Source: Malurus cyaneus samueli
Taxonomy: Eukaryota; Chordata; Aves; Passeriformes; Maluridae
Direction: 5' to 3'
NCBI GenBank assembly: GCA_009741485.1
Contig: CM019218.1
Span: 53,181,612-53,245,611 of the forward strand
DNA length: 64,000 nt
Part shown: positions 1 to 14,098 of the stretch, one piece after another
Position numbering within the stretch: the first letter of the stretch is position 1
How the letters are laid out: each line of letters begins with the position of its first letter
The notes under the pieces: model-generated
The model's input: only the letters and a program-made list of their open reading frames with translations
The model's database searches: none
Told to the model about the DNA's origin: nothing
Program-made: the position numbers and the translations under genes

Positions 1-277
1 ATCAATTTTAAAATTTGTTCTTTTATAACTTTAGCAAAAGTTCATTCAAGAACAACAGATGTCTTCTTTGGCTTGTACATCTTTTAATCAGTAAAATCCT
101 GAGAAGTAAAAGAAGTATCTGTTCGAGCACACAAATCTAGGACGGTGAGGTTGCTTGGTTTTATAATTTATAAAATTATTTAAGCATTTAAGAAATATTT
201 AATTCAAATTTTGGAAACTTTCTGGTAAATATGGTGGATGAAATATATAAGCACGGTATGACTGGTCAAGAATAATG

Positions 278-605
278 GGTTGGTGTTTAGCCTGAAGAAA
301 AGGGGATTAGGCGGAACCTTGTGGCTCTGCACTGACAGGAGGGGGCAGCCCAGGGGGTTGGGCTCTGCTCCCAGGGAACAGGGACGGGACAAGAGGAAAC
401 GGCCTCAAGTTGTGCCAGTGGAGGTTTAGGCTGGATATTGGGAGAAATTTCTTCCTGGAAATGGTGGTCAGGCCCTGGCACAGCTGCCCAGGGCAGTGGT
501 GGAATCACCACCCCTGGAAGTATTAAAAAAATGAGTGGATGTGGCACTTGAGGTTTAGTGGTGAACATGGTGGTGATGCTGGATTGACAACTGAACTTGA
601 CAGCC
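278..605 (+). mobile_element. CR1 LINE fragment
   Basis: Typical CR1 3' region: GGACAAGAGGAAAC, then CTGGATATTGGGAGAAATTTC, GTGGTCAGGCCCTGGCA and GTGGTGGAATCACC blocks in the order of the family consensus. It lacks the final octamer repeats. Truncated at both ends. Confidence 0.85.
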
Positions 606-657
606 CCCACTTAACCCCAGCACTGCTCATACCACTCTGTCTGCGGTAAGGAAATGT

Positions 658-870
658 AGTCATGGAATCCCAGGCTGGTTTGGTTTGGAAGGGACTGTAA
701 AGCCCATCCAGTCACACCCCCTGCCATGGGCAGGGACACCTTCCTCTATCCCAGGCTGCTCCAAGCCCTGTCCAACCTGGCCTTGGACACTGCCAGGGAT
801 CCAGGGGCACCCACAGCTTCTCTGGGCAACTTGTACCAGGGCCTGCCCACCCTGACAGGAATTCCTTCAC
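658..870 (-). mobile_element. CR1 LINE 3' fragment
   Basis: Reverse-oriented CR1 tail. It starts at the family's 3' end (ATGGAATCCCAGGCTGG on the plus strand) and runs through CCATGGGCAGGGACACCTTCC and GGCCTTGGACACTGCCAGGG. Confidence 0.85.
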
Positions 871-1160
871 TACACATCCCTGTAGCAGCTGGCCCATTTC
901 CTTTGTGCTTGGCATTTTAGCTGAAGTATCTAAGGAATTGTAAGACAGGGTAATGGCAGCAGCAAAAGGCAACCAGCTGAAGGCTCCACCTTCATCCTCT
1001 GAGGTTCAGAATTCAGTACCAAGAGAAAAGCATCCATTTTCAGCACTGCTTCCCAAAGCATTGTATGAGGCTCAGGCTATCCATCACCCATGTACTTGCT
1101 CTGAAGAGAAAGGCACAGGCAAGTGTTATAAATACATGGAATAGCCCCAAACTCACTCAC

Positions 1161-1291
1161 TCTGCTATGTTCAGGTAGCCACACGATGCCACTGCATGAA
1201 GAGGGGTCCAGCCCTCGTTGTCTTGCTGGTTCACATTGGCTCCATTTTCTACCAGGAACTTCACCATGTCTAGGTTCTCATCAATACAGGC
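1161..1291 (-). CDS. PPP1R12B: PPP1R12B (MYPT2) coding exon 2, ankyrin repeats
   Basis: This is an internal exon of the myosin-phosphatase targeting subunit 2. It is 131 nt long and reads on the minus strand from ACIDENLDMVKF through QQDNEGWTPLHAVASCGYL to NIAE, which matches the second and third ankyrin repeats of vertebrate MYPT2 nearly residue for residue. The repeat contains a V in HAVASC where the human protein, as I recall it, has A. The exon follows a pyrimidine-rich acceptor ending in CAG at 1294-1292 and ends at a GTGAGT donor starting at 1160, leaving the last Glu codon split GA|G. Its start phase (0) fits the end of exon 1 (LTALHQ|ACID). The ankyrin stack of MYPT proteins cradles the PP1 catalytic subunit and binds substrate. 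NQQDNEGW favours PPP1R12B over PPP1R12A, which has NQPDNEGW. Later exons lie to the left of the window. Confidence 0.93.
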
Positions 1292-3369
1292 CTGAGGGAG
1301 AAGGGGAGGGGATGTCCAGGATGGGGGGGAAGGATTGAAGGGAAAAGGAAGAGAGGAAAAAAACATGTTGGTGTCAAATTAAGCATACAATCCTTGTGGC
1401 AGTTTACTGGCAGCAGGCAATTTCTGGCTTGAACTTCCCAGGCTGAGAGCAAGCACACCTTAAAGCTTAGAATACCTTCAATTTGTGAACTAAAAGAAAC
1501 TAATTTCAGAACTTTAAAAAATTAACTCAAGAGTTCCCAGATGGACAACTTCTGAATTTGCTCAAATTTCACTTTTCACCATTGATCTTCTTCCTCTCTC
1601 CCACACAGTTCCCTCAGAACAGTGGGGACACTAAAATGATGGACCTATATTAGTTTTAGGTACAGCACCAAATCCCTCTAAGCAAGGCAAGCTGTGTATT
1701 TACTTAGATTATACTGATCCTCAAAACATCAATGAATAAATGTTGTAACATTAAGGCCTTTGAGTGAACACAAGGAGGCCTCGCTAGGGGGAGGGATGAG
1801 AAGGGAAAGCAGCAGCTCCAGGAGCCAGACTAAGGCAGCTCAGTTACACAGGTAACCACTGCAAAAGCATAGTTCTGGAGAACTTAGTAACTTCTTTATT
1901 CAGCAGTATCTCCTTGTTTTCCTGCCTCTAACACAGTAAACTTTCCCTGTTTATTCTACAGCCCCGTGAGCTGCTGAAGAGAATGACAGCCCTTGATTAG
2001 CTGCTGTAGTCATTCCTGAGCCTGTATTCACAGAGAGCGCCCTGCTTTGAAGTTGCCAGAAGAAAACCTAGCTTGATTTTGAAGTCTCAGCAGTTCTGTT
2101 GGGTGGAATTCCTCCTTCCTCAAATTCCTGGCTCCAGCATGTTCTGCGTTGCATTTACAGTTCACTGGAAGCTGCTATTTAAGGATGAGCTGGCAACTTA
2201 ATACACCTCCAAATGCGCGTGCCTCTGCTGGGACCAGGAGGTATGGCAAGGAGCTGCAAGGAGTGATTTTTACTGCGTGTCCGTCCCCAGGCAGAAACCC
2301 ACCTCCTCATTACTAGAGAGGGAAAGAGCTTAACCAGAATTCCTCCAAAATCCCAACATTTGATCCTTTTGCATAGCTTGATGTGGGCACATGTGTTGCT
2401 TATGGCAGTCAGGTGACTCCCAGATGATCCATCTAAAACAAGCAGCACTGACTATCCATCCATTCCTGTCCCAGCAGGCAATGAAAATGAGGAAATCCTC
2501 TCTGGCCAGCACCCACACACACCAAAAAGAAACAATCCTGGTTTATCAACATGTTCATCTGTGCTTCATTGCTCACGTCTAAGGACAGGCATGTCCTGCA
2601 CAAGGACAACCAGCTCTTGCAATTCCTACTGCCAGTAGAGTTGCACTCTATGATCCTCATGGGGCTTTTCCAACTCAGGAAACTCTTTATTCTCAGTGCA
2701 AATCCCAAACTACCCGCTTAGGACACAATCACAAGTTACTCCTCCATTTCCTTGGATCACAAGCAGCCAAACACAAGCCCAGCTTTGAAATCTCCATGGA
2801 AGCACATTCCAGACAACTAACTCCTAATGCAGGTGCTTGGCAAACATGAGACAACATAGGGAACATCCATGGCATTGGGAAAGGATGCCCCAGGAGCAGG
2901 CTCCAGTCCCAACTGAGCCTGTTCTGAAGTGCCAGCATGTTTTTGGCCCCTGCCTTAGACTGGTTTACTTGAACCTTGCCCAGAAGAGCACAAGCAGAGG
3001 TCTAGAAGTTGTTTGCTGCAGGGGCTGCTCCAAACCCAGAATGGCTGAATCAGACATGGACTGGCTCCATCCCCTCGCCTCAGTCCCTCAATGCTCTCCC
3101 ACCCTCAGGCACCGAACAGTGTTGTCCTGTTAACCCTGCTCTGAGGGGCTTCTTTTAGATTATTTCAAGCTGGATATTGGAAAAAAAAAACCCCAAAAAA
3201 CTCAAACCCAACACAAGCAAAAAATCTTGGGGACTGAGGAGTATGGTTATGGAGAAGCCCCAAGGTCTAAGCATGATGGGGCAAAGCATGGTTACATCTT
3301 AGCAATGGGGATGCAAACTAGGTTCTACCACCAGCCTCAGGAGCAAGGGTTTGGTCTTCCCTTATTTAG

Positions 3370-3525
3370 ATTATCTGGTCTGACCCCCTGCTCAAAGCAG
3401 GGTTAAATCTTGTTAGATCATGTTGCCCAGGGCCTGCTATGGTTCAGTCTGCTGGGATGGAGATTCCCTATCCCAGTGCTTCACCATCCTCTCTACAGGT
3501 AATTCTTTTCACAGATGTCAGGATT
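3370..3525 (-). mobile_element. Diverged CR1 fragment
   Basis: Reverse-oriented CR1-like sequence with the recognisable CCCCCTGCTCAAAGCAGGGT and GTTGCCCAGGGCC blocks. Old and diverged, so boundaries are approximate. Confidence 0.6.
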
Positions 3526-6500
3526 TTCTTTGCAACTTGTTCCTCCTGCTTCAGCTGGTGTCAGCAGGTGATGACGGCAGGAAACACAAGCCAAATATTT
3601 CTACTGTCCCGGGGAACTCCTGCATGTGATTTAAGACATACTGTAGAAAGGACAGACTCCTGATTTCCATAGTCCTGCAAACTAGACAAACAAATCTGTT
3701 AATGTCTTCTCTCTGTACCAGCACAGTGAAATGCAGCTCAAAGGTAAAGGATGTGATGCATACAGAGGTGGGCAAGGATACACATGGATCCATAATAATC
3801 CCTTTCCAGTTCAAGGAGAAATTCTTTGAAAATTCAAGTCTGAGCCTGCAAAACTCACAGCTAATCACTGTTTTACTGCCACCCATATTTACGATGATTC
3901 ACTTCAAGCCTTCCCCCAATACACCTCAAATAAATTGCACATTGCATCTTTCTGATGAGTTACTTACACTTTGACCTGGGAACACAACCAGTACCAATCA
4001 CATCTTTAAAATAAAGCTAACTTCATCTAAAAGCATATTGCCCTCAGAATAGCCAGGAAAGGTTTGTCAATGCAGTGGTTTTCTTTCGGGCACAATCCCT
4101 TCTGGCTGCCCACAGCACTGGAGCCTCACAGAGGAATTTTATCAGAGGGCTCTGCCGAGGCAGTGAGGTGGATGGCTCCTGCCTGTGCACATTCATTGCT
4201 CTGCTGGGTTTGTTCAAGTGTTACCTGCAGCTCGAGTGTGAATCTAAATTTAGACTGAAGAATGTTTTTTGAGCGTAAGCTTTGTACGTATTTGATAGAG
4301 AATTATATTTACATTGTTTATCAAATACACCCACTACATTTGCATGGCTTGGGAATCAGCCAAGGGAAAAGCACAGGTCTTGCTCAAGCCACTGGATAAA
4401 CTGAACTTGAAAGTTAAATACCTGTTTAAATGCATAAAAGAGCCCCTGTCACTCTTTTAAATTTATCCCTGTTGTTGGCCTTGCTGTTGTGCCAATCCCC
4501 ATCCTGCCAGGCTCTGACGGAATGCATGCCAGAACCAGCAGGATAATGGGATCAATCCCCACCTTTTTCTACCACGAAATCTGCAGTGATTTGCCTCTTC
4601 CAGCTCCTGCAGAGATCTAATGATGACGAGGTGCCAGGGCTCTGTGGATGCTGTGGGATTCACCTCTCAAGGGAGTAAGGACCATTTAATACTTGCTGTC
4701 AGCATTTTATCACCAAGAGAAGGCCAAGTGTAAATGTGGAGTGTCCTTAATGGAGCAAAAGAGTATTCCTTACTATCTAAAAGAAATAACTTTCCTCCAC
4801 TCTTGCACATTCGTGAAAAGCTGCTGTTCCAGGTATGTGATCCAGCCATGGGACACTGCCTGGCAAATATTAATTTTAGTATGAGCTGCTGACACACAGG
4901 GAAAAGAACTGAGACAGTGGAGTAACATGAGAAGTTTTTTAAGTGACAGGTATGACCTTGCCTACCTCAAATACCAAAACACAAGAATTTATTGCATTGT
5001 TGTATCATTACATGCCACTAATTACACTGGCCAAGATTTGGAAAAGTGAGGTGGAAAAGGAGTTTCCAAAAATGGCATTTGACAAAAAGGAAGAGTAACT
5101 CCTCCTCAGCCCTTAAAATCTCATTATAGTTTAATGTAAGAAACTAAAAAACAAAAAAATTATTTACATAATTTTTTATTCAGATACCCTAAAAGAACAC
5201 ACTGCTCGTATCTTAACATGATAGGACATGTTTAACACAACTCAGAGCAAGAATTACGAGGCAAACAACTTGGATAATGAGTAAAATTGGTAATTTATAA
5301 TGATTTTAGGAGCTTTAGAAAGCCTCTAAAAATGTTACGACAGATTAAATGGCAGCTTTTAGGGGTTGCAATGTATTTCTGTGTGTACTTTTAAGGCATC
5401 AACTGATTAACACTGATAATGTTATCAAGGAATTCATACTTGCACATACCTTAATGGTATTAATAGTTTCATACATGACATCATTTAACCATGATACACA
5501 CTAAAGAACAAAATTCTCTCTGTTTAGAAATACTTAGGGCACACATTTGCCCATCTAAAAGTTTTGAGAGCCTTGGTTGCCGATACCCCTCCAGCAAATC
5601 TCTGCTGATTTTCTTGTGCAAATCTGCCAAAATTAACCATCGTGAGGCAGCCCATAAGAAAAACACCTTCTCTGGGGTTCAGGGGCATAGCTCACCTTCA
5701 GACCGAGCCAACTGGGTTACCTGAGGTTACTGCAGGAAGGAGAAGAGGACAAAGAGGAAGTATAGGGCTAGATATGTCCTCCTTTAAGTACTACTAATCC
5801 TCCAACCTTAAATTTAGGAGAGTGGATAAGTTCAGTAACCTGAGAGGATCTATTGCTATGCAGAGTTCTCCTCTCTTATTTGATCCAGCATTCCTTGGGA
5901 ACATGGTAAGGACCACGACCTCGGGAAGCAGAGTCACAAAGAAGACACCTGCCCTTGGCTCCCAAAGGGAGGGGAGACAATCCAAAAGAACTGGTTGAGA
6001 AGTAGTGTTGCCTTTTTGGTGGATAGTTACTTCATGTGAGGAAACACTCCCTCTCTTAAACTGCCCTTAGAATCAGGCACGAAGAAAAACAGAGGGACAG
6101 GTTTAATTCTTTCCATTTCAGGCCCTGCTAACCCTCAGCTGCTTGGTTCACACGTAAGGAGAGGCTAAAAGCAAGGTTAACTACAGAACATGGCAATTTT
6201 GTCTTTAAATTTTTAGTTCCTTCTTTATCCTCTGCCTCTGTACAAGCTCTTAACACAACCTCCAGGGTGACGTGTCAGGGTGGGAGTACAGGGTGAGTAT
6301 CTTTCCCTCTCATCATGGATCTTCAGCAGGCTAATCTCTTGCCATCCCTGTATTTTTCTTGGCAGTTGATAAGCTTCAAGGGCTTCTGGAACGGCACTAA
6401 TGTATTACAGTTTTAGCAGTCCTTGATGCAAACTGCATCCAGTGCCCAGAATTACCCACTCAACGCGCAAAGAAAGTTGGCTCATAGGATTTAAATCCCA

Positions 6501-9500
6501 GGCATCACTGGGCAAGCCTCCATCCCCAGCTCATGGTGTTCCTCCAGCTCCTGGCAGGGGACCAGCATTTAGCAGTTTTTCCATAGGGAGGAAGTGCTCA
6601 GTTTCTAAAATTTGCAGATACGGCATATTAGCTTCCCCCTCTCAGCTAACAGGTGGAGCCCTTTCCAGCCAGGGACACTCACTGCAGATTTGAGTTTTGC
6701 CAGGAGTTGTTGCCAAGGCATTCTTCTTCCGAGCATGAAGTTTACATTACAGTAATGAAATGGGGACACCAGGAAACGGGACAGAACAACTCGGCTCGTC
6801 TGGCAGGGCTTGTCCAGCAACCAGACAAAATCTGATCTTATCTTGAATGAAACCTCATTATTACAATGGTGTTGTGTTTGCGCTTTCCTCGGAGCACCCA
6901 GAACACACAAGCACCACTGAGCCCTGATGAGTATCAGCAACTCACCAGCTCCAGCTGCCTGCCAAGGATTTGGTTTACATATCTCCTGGGCATCCCCTGG
7001 GACAGAGACTGGAGGATCAAGGAGGAAAAGGAGACAGATGGGATGAGACTGAGGGTTCAGAGGACTGGGAATCGAGCTCCAAGAAGGTGTGAACACAGTG
7101 TGTCACTGCTCACTTTCTAGGGGTGCATCACATTTAGCAAAGCCCCAGCCTAGGACTGGTGTCACATTCCACTACATATTAGATACACACAGGATAGCAG
7201 CGAGGAAAGCAACTAAACCACCTGACAAATTCCTAAGAAATTGCTTGGGATCCGAGGAAAAAAAAAAAAGCATACCTTCGCACCTCCACAAGGAGAAAAG
7301 TGGTTACAAACCCAGAAGAACACAGAAGCCAGGCAGTAACTGCACATCTGCAGTGCTGTCACAGGCACCCACGTGAAAATGGTTGTTTTCTCCACAACTG
7401 GCCCAATTCTCAATGGTTAAACATAAATATGTGAACAACATTCAGTGCAGCTGTTTGCAGGCAGATCAGTTCTGGCCAGGGTATCAGTGAGAGTCACTTA
7501 GCAGCAGGGCCATGTCCTGCCCTGAGCCTGCACAAGGTGCCAGCCTTGCCAACAGCAACACCTGTAACAAAGGGGAACCTGGTTGGGAGCACACGGCGCT
7601 GCTCCCTGCAGTCCCTCTGAGCCAACAGTTAGTTTACAAATAGTATGTCACATCCCCCAGTGACATATGAGCAGGGCATAAAGCAGCATGCAGGAGCTTG
7701 CAATTAGCCAGCCAGAAAACCTGCAGTAACTGCTGTGGGCTAACTCTGGCTGCATTTAATTCCCTGGTGCTCCCTATGTGGTTGGCTGGGATTTGAGAGA
7801 GAGAAGCCATGCATTTGCTCAAGGCAGAAGGAACACGCAGGAAGGGGAGAGCAGAAAGGGCTGCGTGCTTGGCTGCTGTGTTACGTGTTTCCACTATGAA
7901 TACCCCAGTCTTGTGACAGAACCCAATCTCGGTGACTTCTCTGTGCACGAGTGAAAATCTCCTAATCCTACCGTGTCGGATCCTTGGGTAACAATCCCCA
8001 TGGTTCCCACATGGAAATCATACTTGGCACAGCTCCACTCATCACACATAAATGCAATACATAAACTGCCTGCTCAGGCACATGCTGGCTTTTTAAATGG
8101 AGTAGGAGAGATGCCAGCCAGGCCAGGAGGGGCCATGCATCAGTTCTTCTTGGTTACTCCAGGAAATACCCACCTCTACAGCCTCCTACTACTATGGTAC
8201 CTCTTGCCCTGTGCAAAATGCTGCTGCTGCTAAATCAGATCGCTCATGAAACTCCCCCTTATTAATTTTTCTACCAGACTCACCTCCAATCTAGAAATTA
8301 AGTGTTGAACCACATTCAAAACTCTTCATATATGCAGCCCTTCCCTGACAGGGTTTGCTTCCCTCTGTTTCATCACTGATCCAAATTTTCTGTGACTCTT
8401 GAGTCAAAGTATGAACAAACACCTCTGAGATTTTTCCATGCAACTCCTCATCCACTATTCTTGCACTGATCTTCAGGACCCTTCTCCATATGTCTGTATG
8501 CCTAGAAAGTCACTCCATCCTTCCATACGGTAAAACCACTCACAATTTAGATGTTGAGACCCTCACATCAGGGACCATGTGCTATTGTTTGAAGAGCACC
8601 CAGCTCTCAACACACTCCGGGGTGAGTCAGTTACAGAACAGCAATAGATACACCATGGAATCACTGCTGCTGGAAAGTACCCCAGGAGACTCCTCACCTG
8701 GTGCCTCCAGTGTCAGCAGTGAACTGTCCTCAACCTTCCAGGCTGTGGATCTGTGTGTGGATTATCACACGTGTGTGCATGTACGTTCACATACACATAC
8801 AATGACACATTTATTCCCTGAAAATTCACGTAACTCCAAAATTGTGTGGAAAGACAAGAAGACACAAATTTGTGTCCTGTGTCTGCAGCCATTCTGATCC
8901 AGACCTGACTCACCTTCACAGCTTCAATGCTTTATGTGCCCAAGCCTCTGGATTTCATCTCCTATATAATGTCCTCATGCTGAAAATCTGTTGTAGACTC
9001 ATTTGGGTGACAGAGATTGCATCACCCTGGAGCTACAAGAGATTCTACATCGGACATGGAGTGAAAAAAGTGGGTGTTGTTCAGACAAACCAAGGGGGGA
9101 CAGCACATTCCAACTGATTAAAAGGTTTGCTTTGTGCTAAGTGAAGATTCAGAGTGAATGAAAGCCATCAGAAGCAGTGTCTAAAAGTGGAATGGTTTCT
9201 GACTGCATGCAAGTGCAGCTTGAATTTAGCCCAAGACCCCCACAAGAGCTGAAGCAGGTTTAAGGCCAGCTTGCCAGGGTCCATCCTACCCAGCCATGCG
9301 CTCTCACACCTTGCCTTGCACGAGACCACATTTTCAAAATGTAAAGACACACAGGTGCTCAGAGAGCATTGCCTGTCCAGGCTGGGTGGAATGTGCCTGT
9401 CCTTTTCCACTGCCTGCAGCCCAGCACGGACCCAGCAACACCAGGGTGAGTTGAACCCCAGCCCCCCAGGACAGCCACAGGAGAACGCTCAGGCCATGAT

Positions 9501-11274
9501 CCAGGTCACTCCTTAACCGGAGCTTGAGAGGGTTTTCTTCACAACAACTTTTCCCTATAGGGCTGGTGTAACAAGACCACTTTGAGGAGTTTTGGAAATG
9601 GTTAAAGAGTTCCTACAAACCAGAGGCCAACATCGACGCCAGCAGCACCATTAGCTGTTACACACTGGGCTGGAAGCACTGGCAGGGCAATTCAGTCACA
9701 CTGTCCCAGCACAGCCAAAGGGATTAAATGACAAGACTCACTTCTTTACTGTTCTGCTGTCGTAAGTCTAATATATATGGAACAAGGTTAGCCAGGAGAT
9801 GGAGGGAGTCAATCTCCCAGCAAACACAACGCAAGAGTAAATATGTGATGTCAACATACACCTCAAACCCACAAATGAAGGCAAGGTCGATGACAGCTGA
9901 ACAGCACCAGGGTTAAATCTGGGAGCACAGAGAGAGAAGTTCACAGAAAACAAAGGGGAAAGCACTCCCAAAATAGCCTGGCAACTGTCAGCACTCAGAC
10001 TGTCTGCATTGGAAGGTATGACCTTGCCATGGTGTCCCATGATCACAGCTCCGCTTTTAAAGAGCTTCTGTCAGAACTGGCACTACCCAAAAATTCCACC
10101 TCCAAGTGATCCCCGTATCTCTGGCAGCACAGATTATACTCACCAGTGATTTGGGGAACAACAAACAGCTCGTACTGCCACTTCTGCAAAACCACAGAGC
10201 TTTTGCACCTTCTCTCTCCTCAGCCCTAGCTTCTGCATGTCCTCATGCCTCAACACCCTGCATGAGCACTTCTGTACCACAACCCAGCTTTAAAATCCCT
10301 ATGCTTTAAAATCCTTGGCAAATTTATTTCTGAAACAACTGCATTAGAACCAGCAGAAAGAGGTAAATTCTGTTTTAAAACAGCAGGGAGAAAGGGAGCA
10401 AAATGAGACAAAAAGATTCATTTTCTAGTCTGATTAATTAGCTATGGAGGTTCATTTTTTTAACAGCAGTTGAATCATACTTCTCATGTAAGCAGGAAGA
10501 GAGATATGGATTATGTCAGATTTTTCCATTGGAAAAAACCCCACAACAATGAGAAGTACTTAGCAGTATCCATGTCAGTCATCAAAAGAAACTAACAACA
10601 CATCTCTTATAATGATTAGCACAACAAAAACCCCAGCAGAGCACATGGGAAGAGAGGAATACGTGCAAAGGCATAATTATGCCATGAACGTAGCATTTCC
10701 AAGATGAAATAGCAGCATGACATGTCAGGTGGAGAAGTGCTTTGAATAGAAGCCACATTTTGAAACTCCCCACGCCTTCATATATGCATTGGAGACATCA
10801 ACTTATTTACAGGGAGGTAGATGTAAATACCTGCCGCACTAAAGCAGAGCTGGCTTGGCTAAGTATCTGTGGAATTCTTTAGAATTGCCAGGACTCTTGC
10901 ATGATGCAGCGATGGTGCTGCCAGGGAGTGCTGAAGCACCGCACTTCACTTCCCCACTGCTGGACAGGACCTGCCCTCACCTAGGCAGCTCTCAGAATGC
11001 CAAAGCTTCCAGCTCGGCTTCTGGGAAGAAACAGGAGCCACTGTGGGAAGGAAAGAGAAGGACAGCTAGACACGCACCCTGTGTTACTGAAAGGGGAGGG
11101 AAATGGGAAGAAAGCTAAATTGCTCTGATTTTACTCCTGCCGGAACGCTAGGCACAGGCACGCAGGATTGCCAGCTCTTTGTCCCTCGGTTAATGTTTCT
11201 AACCAAAGAGCATTTTGGCAAACCTAGGAAGATCAGCATGGACCACATACACATGGATTCACTATGCAATGAAC

Positions 11275-11435
11275 CCCCGGGACCAAGGAATGGTCACAGC
11301 CCCAAGGCTGCCAGAGCTCCAGGAGTGCTTGGACAACTCTCAAGCACAGGGTGAGGTTGCTGGGGTATCTGTGCACCAGGAGATGGATTCCATCATCCTT
11401 TCTAATTCAGGACATTTTATGGTCTCATGAACCCC
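11275..11435 (+). mobile_element. CR1 3' fragment
   Basis: Forward CR1 segment: AGGAATGGTCACAGCCCCAA, GCTGCCAGAGCTCCAGGAGTG and GAGGTTGCTGGGGTATCTGTG. This subfamily also recurs at 49.8 kb (plus) and, reversed, at 16.6 kb. Confidence 0.75.
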
Positions 11436-14098
11436 TCCAGCCTCATAGTATTTGTGCTCCCATGTGCCCAGCAACTTACACTGAATTTACCTCTCACCCA
11501 AACCAGGCCCAAGACACTGATTTTGTACTTCCTCAGGGCTCCTTCTCTGTGGGTGATAGAACAGTCTGCCATTTGTGCTCACAGCCCATAACACAGCTCT
11601 AAACAAGTACCAAGCCATGTGAGACTGACTTCAAAACTCAATCTAGATCATCATTTTACTCCCTTCCTACCATCATCATCATCCCACTAATTCCAGTATG
11701 ATTTTTAATACCCATTATTTCAACAGTAGTCAGACGCTAATGCTTTGTAACATCTGAGAAGAGCTTGAAATGAGTCCAGTACATGATCAACTGCCAACAC
11801 TAAAAATAAAGTCTTTCTGTCACTAAAAAGCAGGGACTGCCAGTTTTATAATGGCGTGGAGCAGCACTGGCTTTTCAAGTCTCACCAGTTTAGTCATTCT
11901 GACCACTAAGTATGTAATTTCTCTCCCCCTCAGCCAGCGCTCCCTGGCACTCAGTCAAGACACTCTATATAAAATCTTGCCCTTAAATTACTGAAATTTT
12001 TGTTCCTGCCCAAAATAACTTTGTTTCATAATTAGAAAGTTCACAAGCATTTCACTCCTGTGTGGAAAATGGAAATTTAGGTACTGCAGATTTGCTTAGC
12101 AAAGAAATGCGCTGCTAACAATCCTCTGTCCTGACAGGCGCTCCATCAGGGGCTACGCTGCGCTGTTTAATGCAATTCCTAGAGACTTCGTTTTCACAAC
12201 ACAAGCAAATATAGATATGGTTTCTGCCATCACTTCTATAACACAAATATATCCTAAACTTCCAAAATGCAGCCTTAGCTCAGCCAAACCAAGGTGGTGT
12301 CCTGCAGCCCAGGGCTAACACTCGCCCTGTTACCTTGGAAGGCTGCTGGTGGTGGCCAAGCAGCAACTGTTGTCTCTGCTTGTCAATCATGGGGAAAAAA
12401 AAAGGAAAATCACTTTGCAACCCACTTGGAAAGGTGGCTCCACTCACATCACACCTGCTGGAAAGGAAAGGTGGGGTGGGAAGGCAAGGCAGGGCCCCTC
12501 CGCTATGGCAGAGAATTCTCTATGGGAAGAGTCTCCCCAGGTCTTCTCCCACCCCGTCAGAGACATGGAAAAACAGCTGCAAATGATTTTAGCTCCAACT
12601 TGGCAAACTAAAGGTGAGATTTGTGTTGCCTAACTATAGACCTCAAAAGCAGACAGAGAAATCTCTGCCGGTCACTCCAGCCTTTCTTTAGTCTCTGCCA
12701 TGGCAGGATTTTGCAGCAGGCTGTGCTGAAGCCAGGGCTGCCCTTGCCCTGCCTTACACCCTGCCAGCAGACCCTCTCCCCCAGCAAGGGCACTGACACT
12801 CATTTGATACCCCACAGAACAGATCCAGGAGCTAAACTGGCTCACAGTGGGACCAGACAAACACTTGCACTGGTATGAAAGGCACATGACAGGAGTAGCA
12901 GGAAGGGCAGGACTGAGATAGTCTTAAGCTGCCACATAACCTCTTGCTTATGTCAAGACAGACAGCACAGGCTGCCTATGGCCCAGGGAAAAATGGATTT
13001 TTCTACACAGAAAGCATCCAAGTCACTGCAGGGCCAGTGCTGCTTTCACAGAAACTAGTTCTGCAATACAGACACCAAAGCTCATGTAGGAACAGTTTCA
13101 TGAGCTCCTGCAAATGTCAAAAATGCTCAATTAGCATTAAGTGACTAGAAACCAGCCAGTGGCTGTGAGCAGAAACCTTAAGACAACTTCAAGTGAAGAC
13201 CAAGAGGAGATTCCTTGGAGGGATTTATTATCAGTTTATTCACAGTGTCAGGCCCTTGGTTTCCATGCACAACCCTGTCTTGCTGTCTTGCAGCCACTTC
13301 ATGTTTTGTCTCAAGATCTGAATGTCACCTTTGTGGTCAGAAAAAAGAAGCTGGTATATAAAAAGAAAAACATAGAGTCAGTAATTCTGTTTGTTCATTT
13401 TCCTTTCCAGTCTGGCAGCATGCAGGAAAGTTTAAATTTGCTACTTTGCAGTTATATGTTCAGTGGCTAAAACATCTCTAAAGATCAGTCCATGTGCTCC
13501 TAGAGGAAAAAAATCATCTCCAGACAGACGTGGCAGCTTGCTTGGGCATTTTCCTGTCCTGAGCCATCAGAGCCTTCTCAGTCACAAGGGGTTTTTCTGA
13601 GTTTTGCCACTCTTCCTGAACAAGAGCCTGGCATCCACCACAGCTCAATTGCCAGACTCATCACTTCCAGCAGAAAAAGGCTCCACATCAATCAGAGGAC
13701 ACAAAATTTTCTTTGAAGCATAACAAATGATGGAGCTGACAAAGAGGGGGCTAGATAAAGAAACCTTTCTAAAAATAAAGTGATTCCACACTACTCTTGA
13801 CAAGCCCAGAGCTAGGATTTTGCAGCATTTCCATTTTCAGCGCCATCACTGGGATTTGCAACACCACTTACCATAGTGCAGCTTTAAGGAAATGTTTTCT
13901 TTTAAATGTTACTGAAACCTTGATATGATTAGATATTACAGCAGAAGTTAAGCTAGATATTTTCCCAAAACTTAGTAAATAAACTTACCTAAACATAGCA
14001 ATTTTAGCCTGGACTACAGCTGGCATTTTTAGAGTAGCAGGTAAAGGAGAACACAGGAGTTCATGGTCCTATGACAGAATAGGACAGAATTCTAGAAT

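Larger units (their letters stand above)
1..1160 (-). other. PPP1R12B: PPP1R12B intron 2 (partial)
   Basis: Intronic DNA downstream of exon 2 on the minus strand. It holds two adjacent CR1 fragments in opposite orientation (about 278-605 and 658-870). I see no further exon between them and the left edge. Confidence 0.7.
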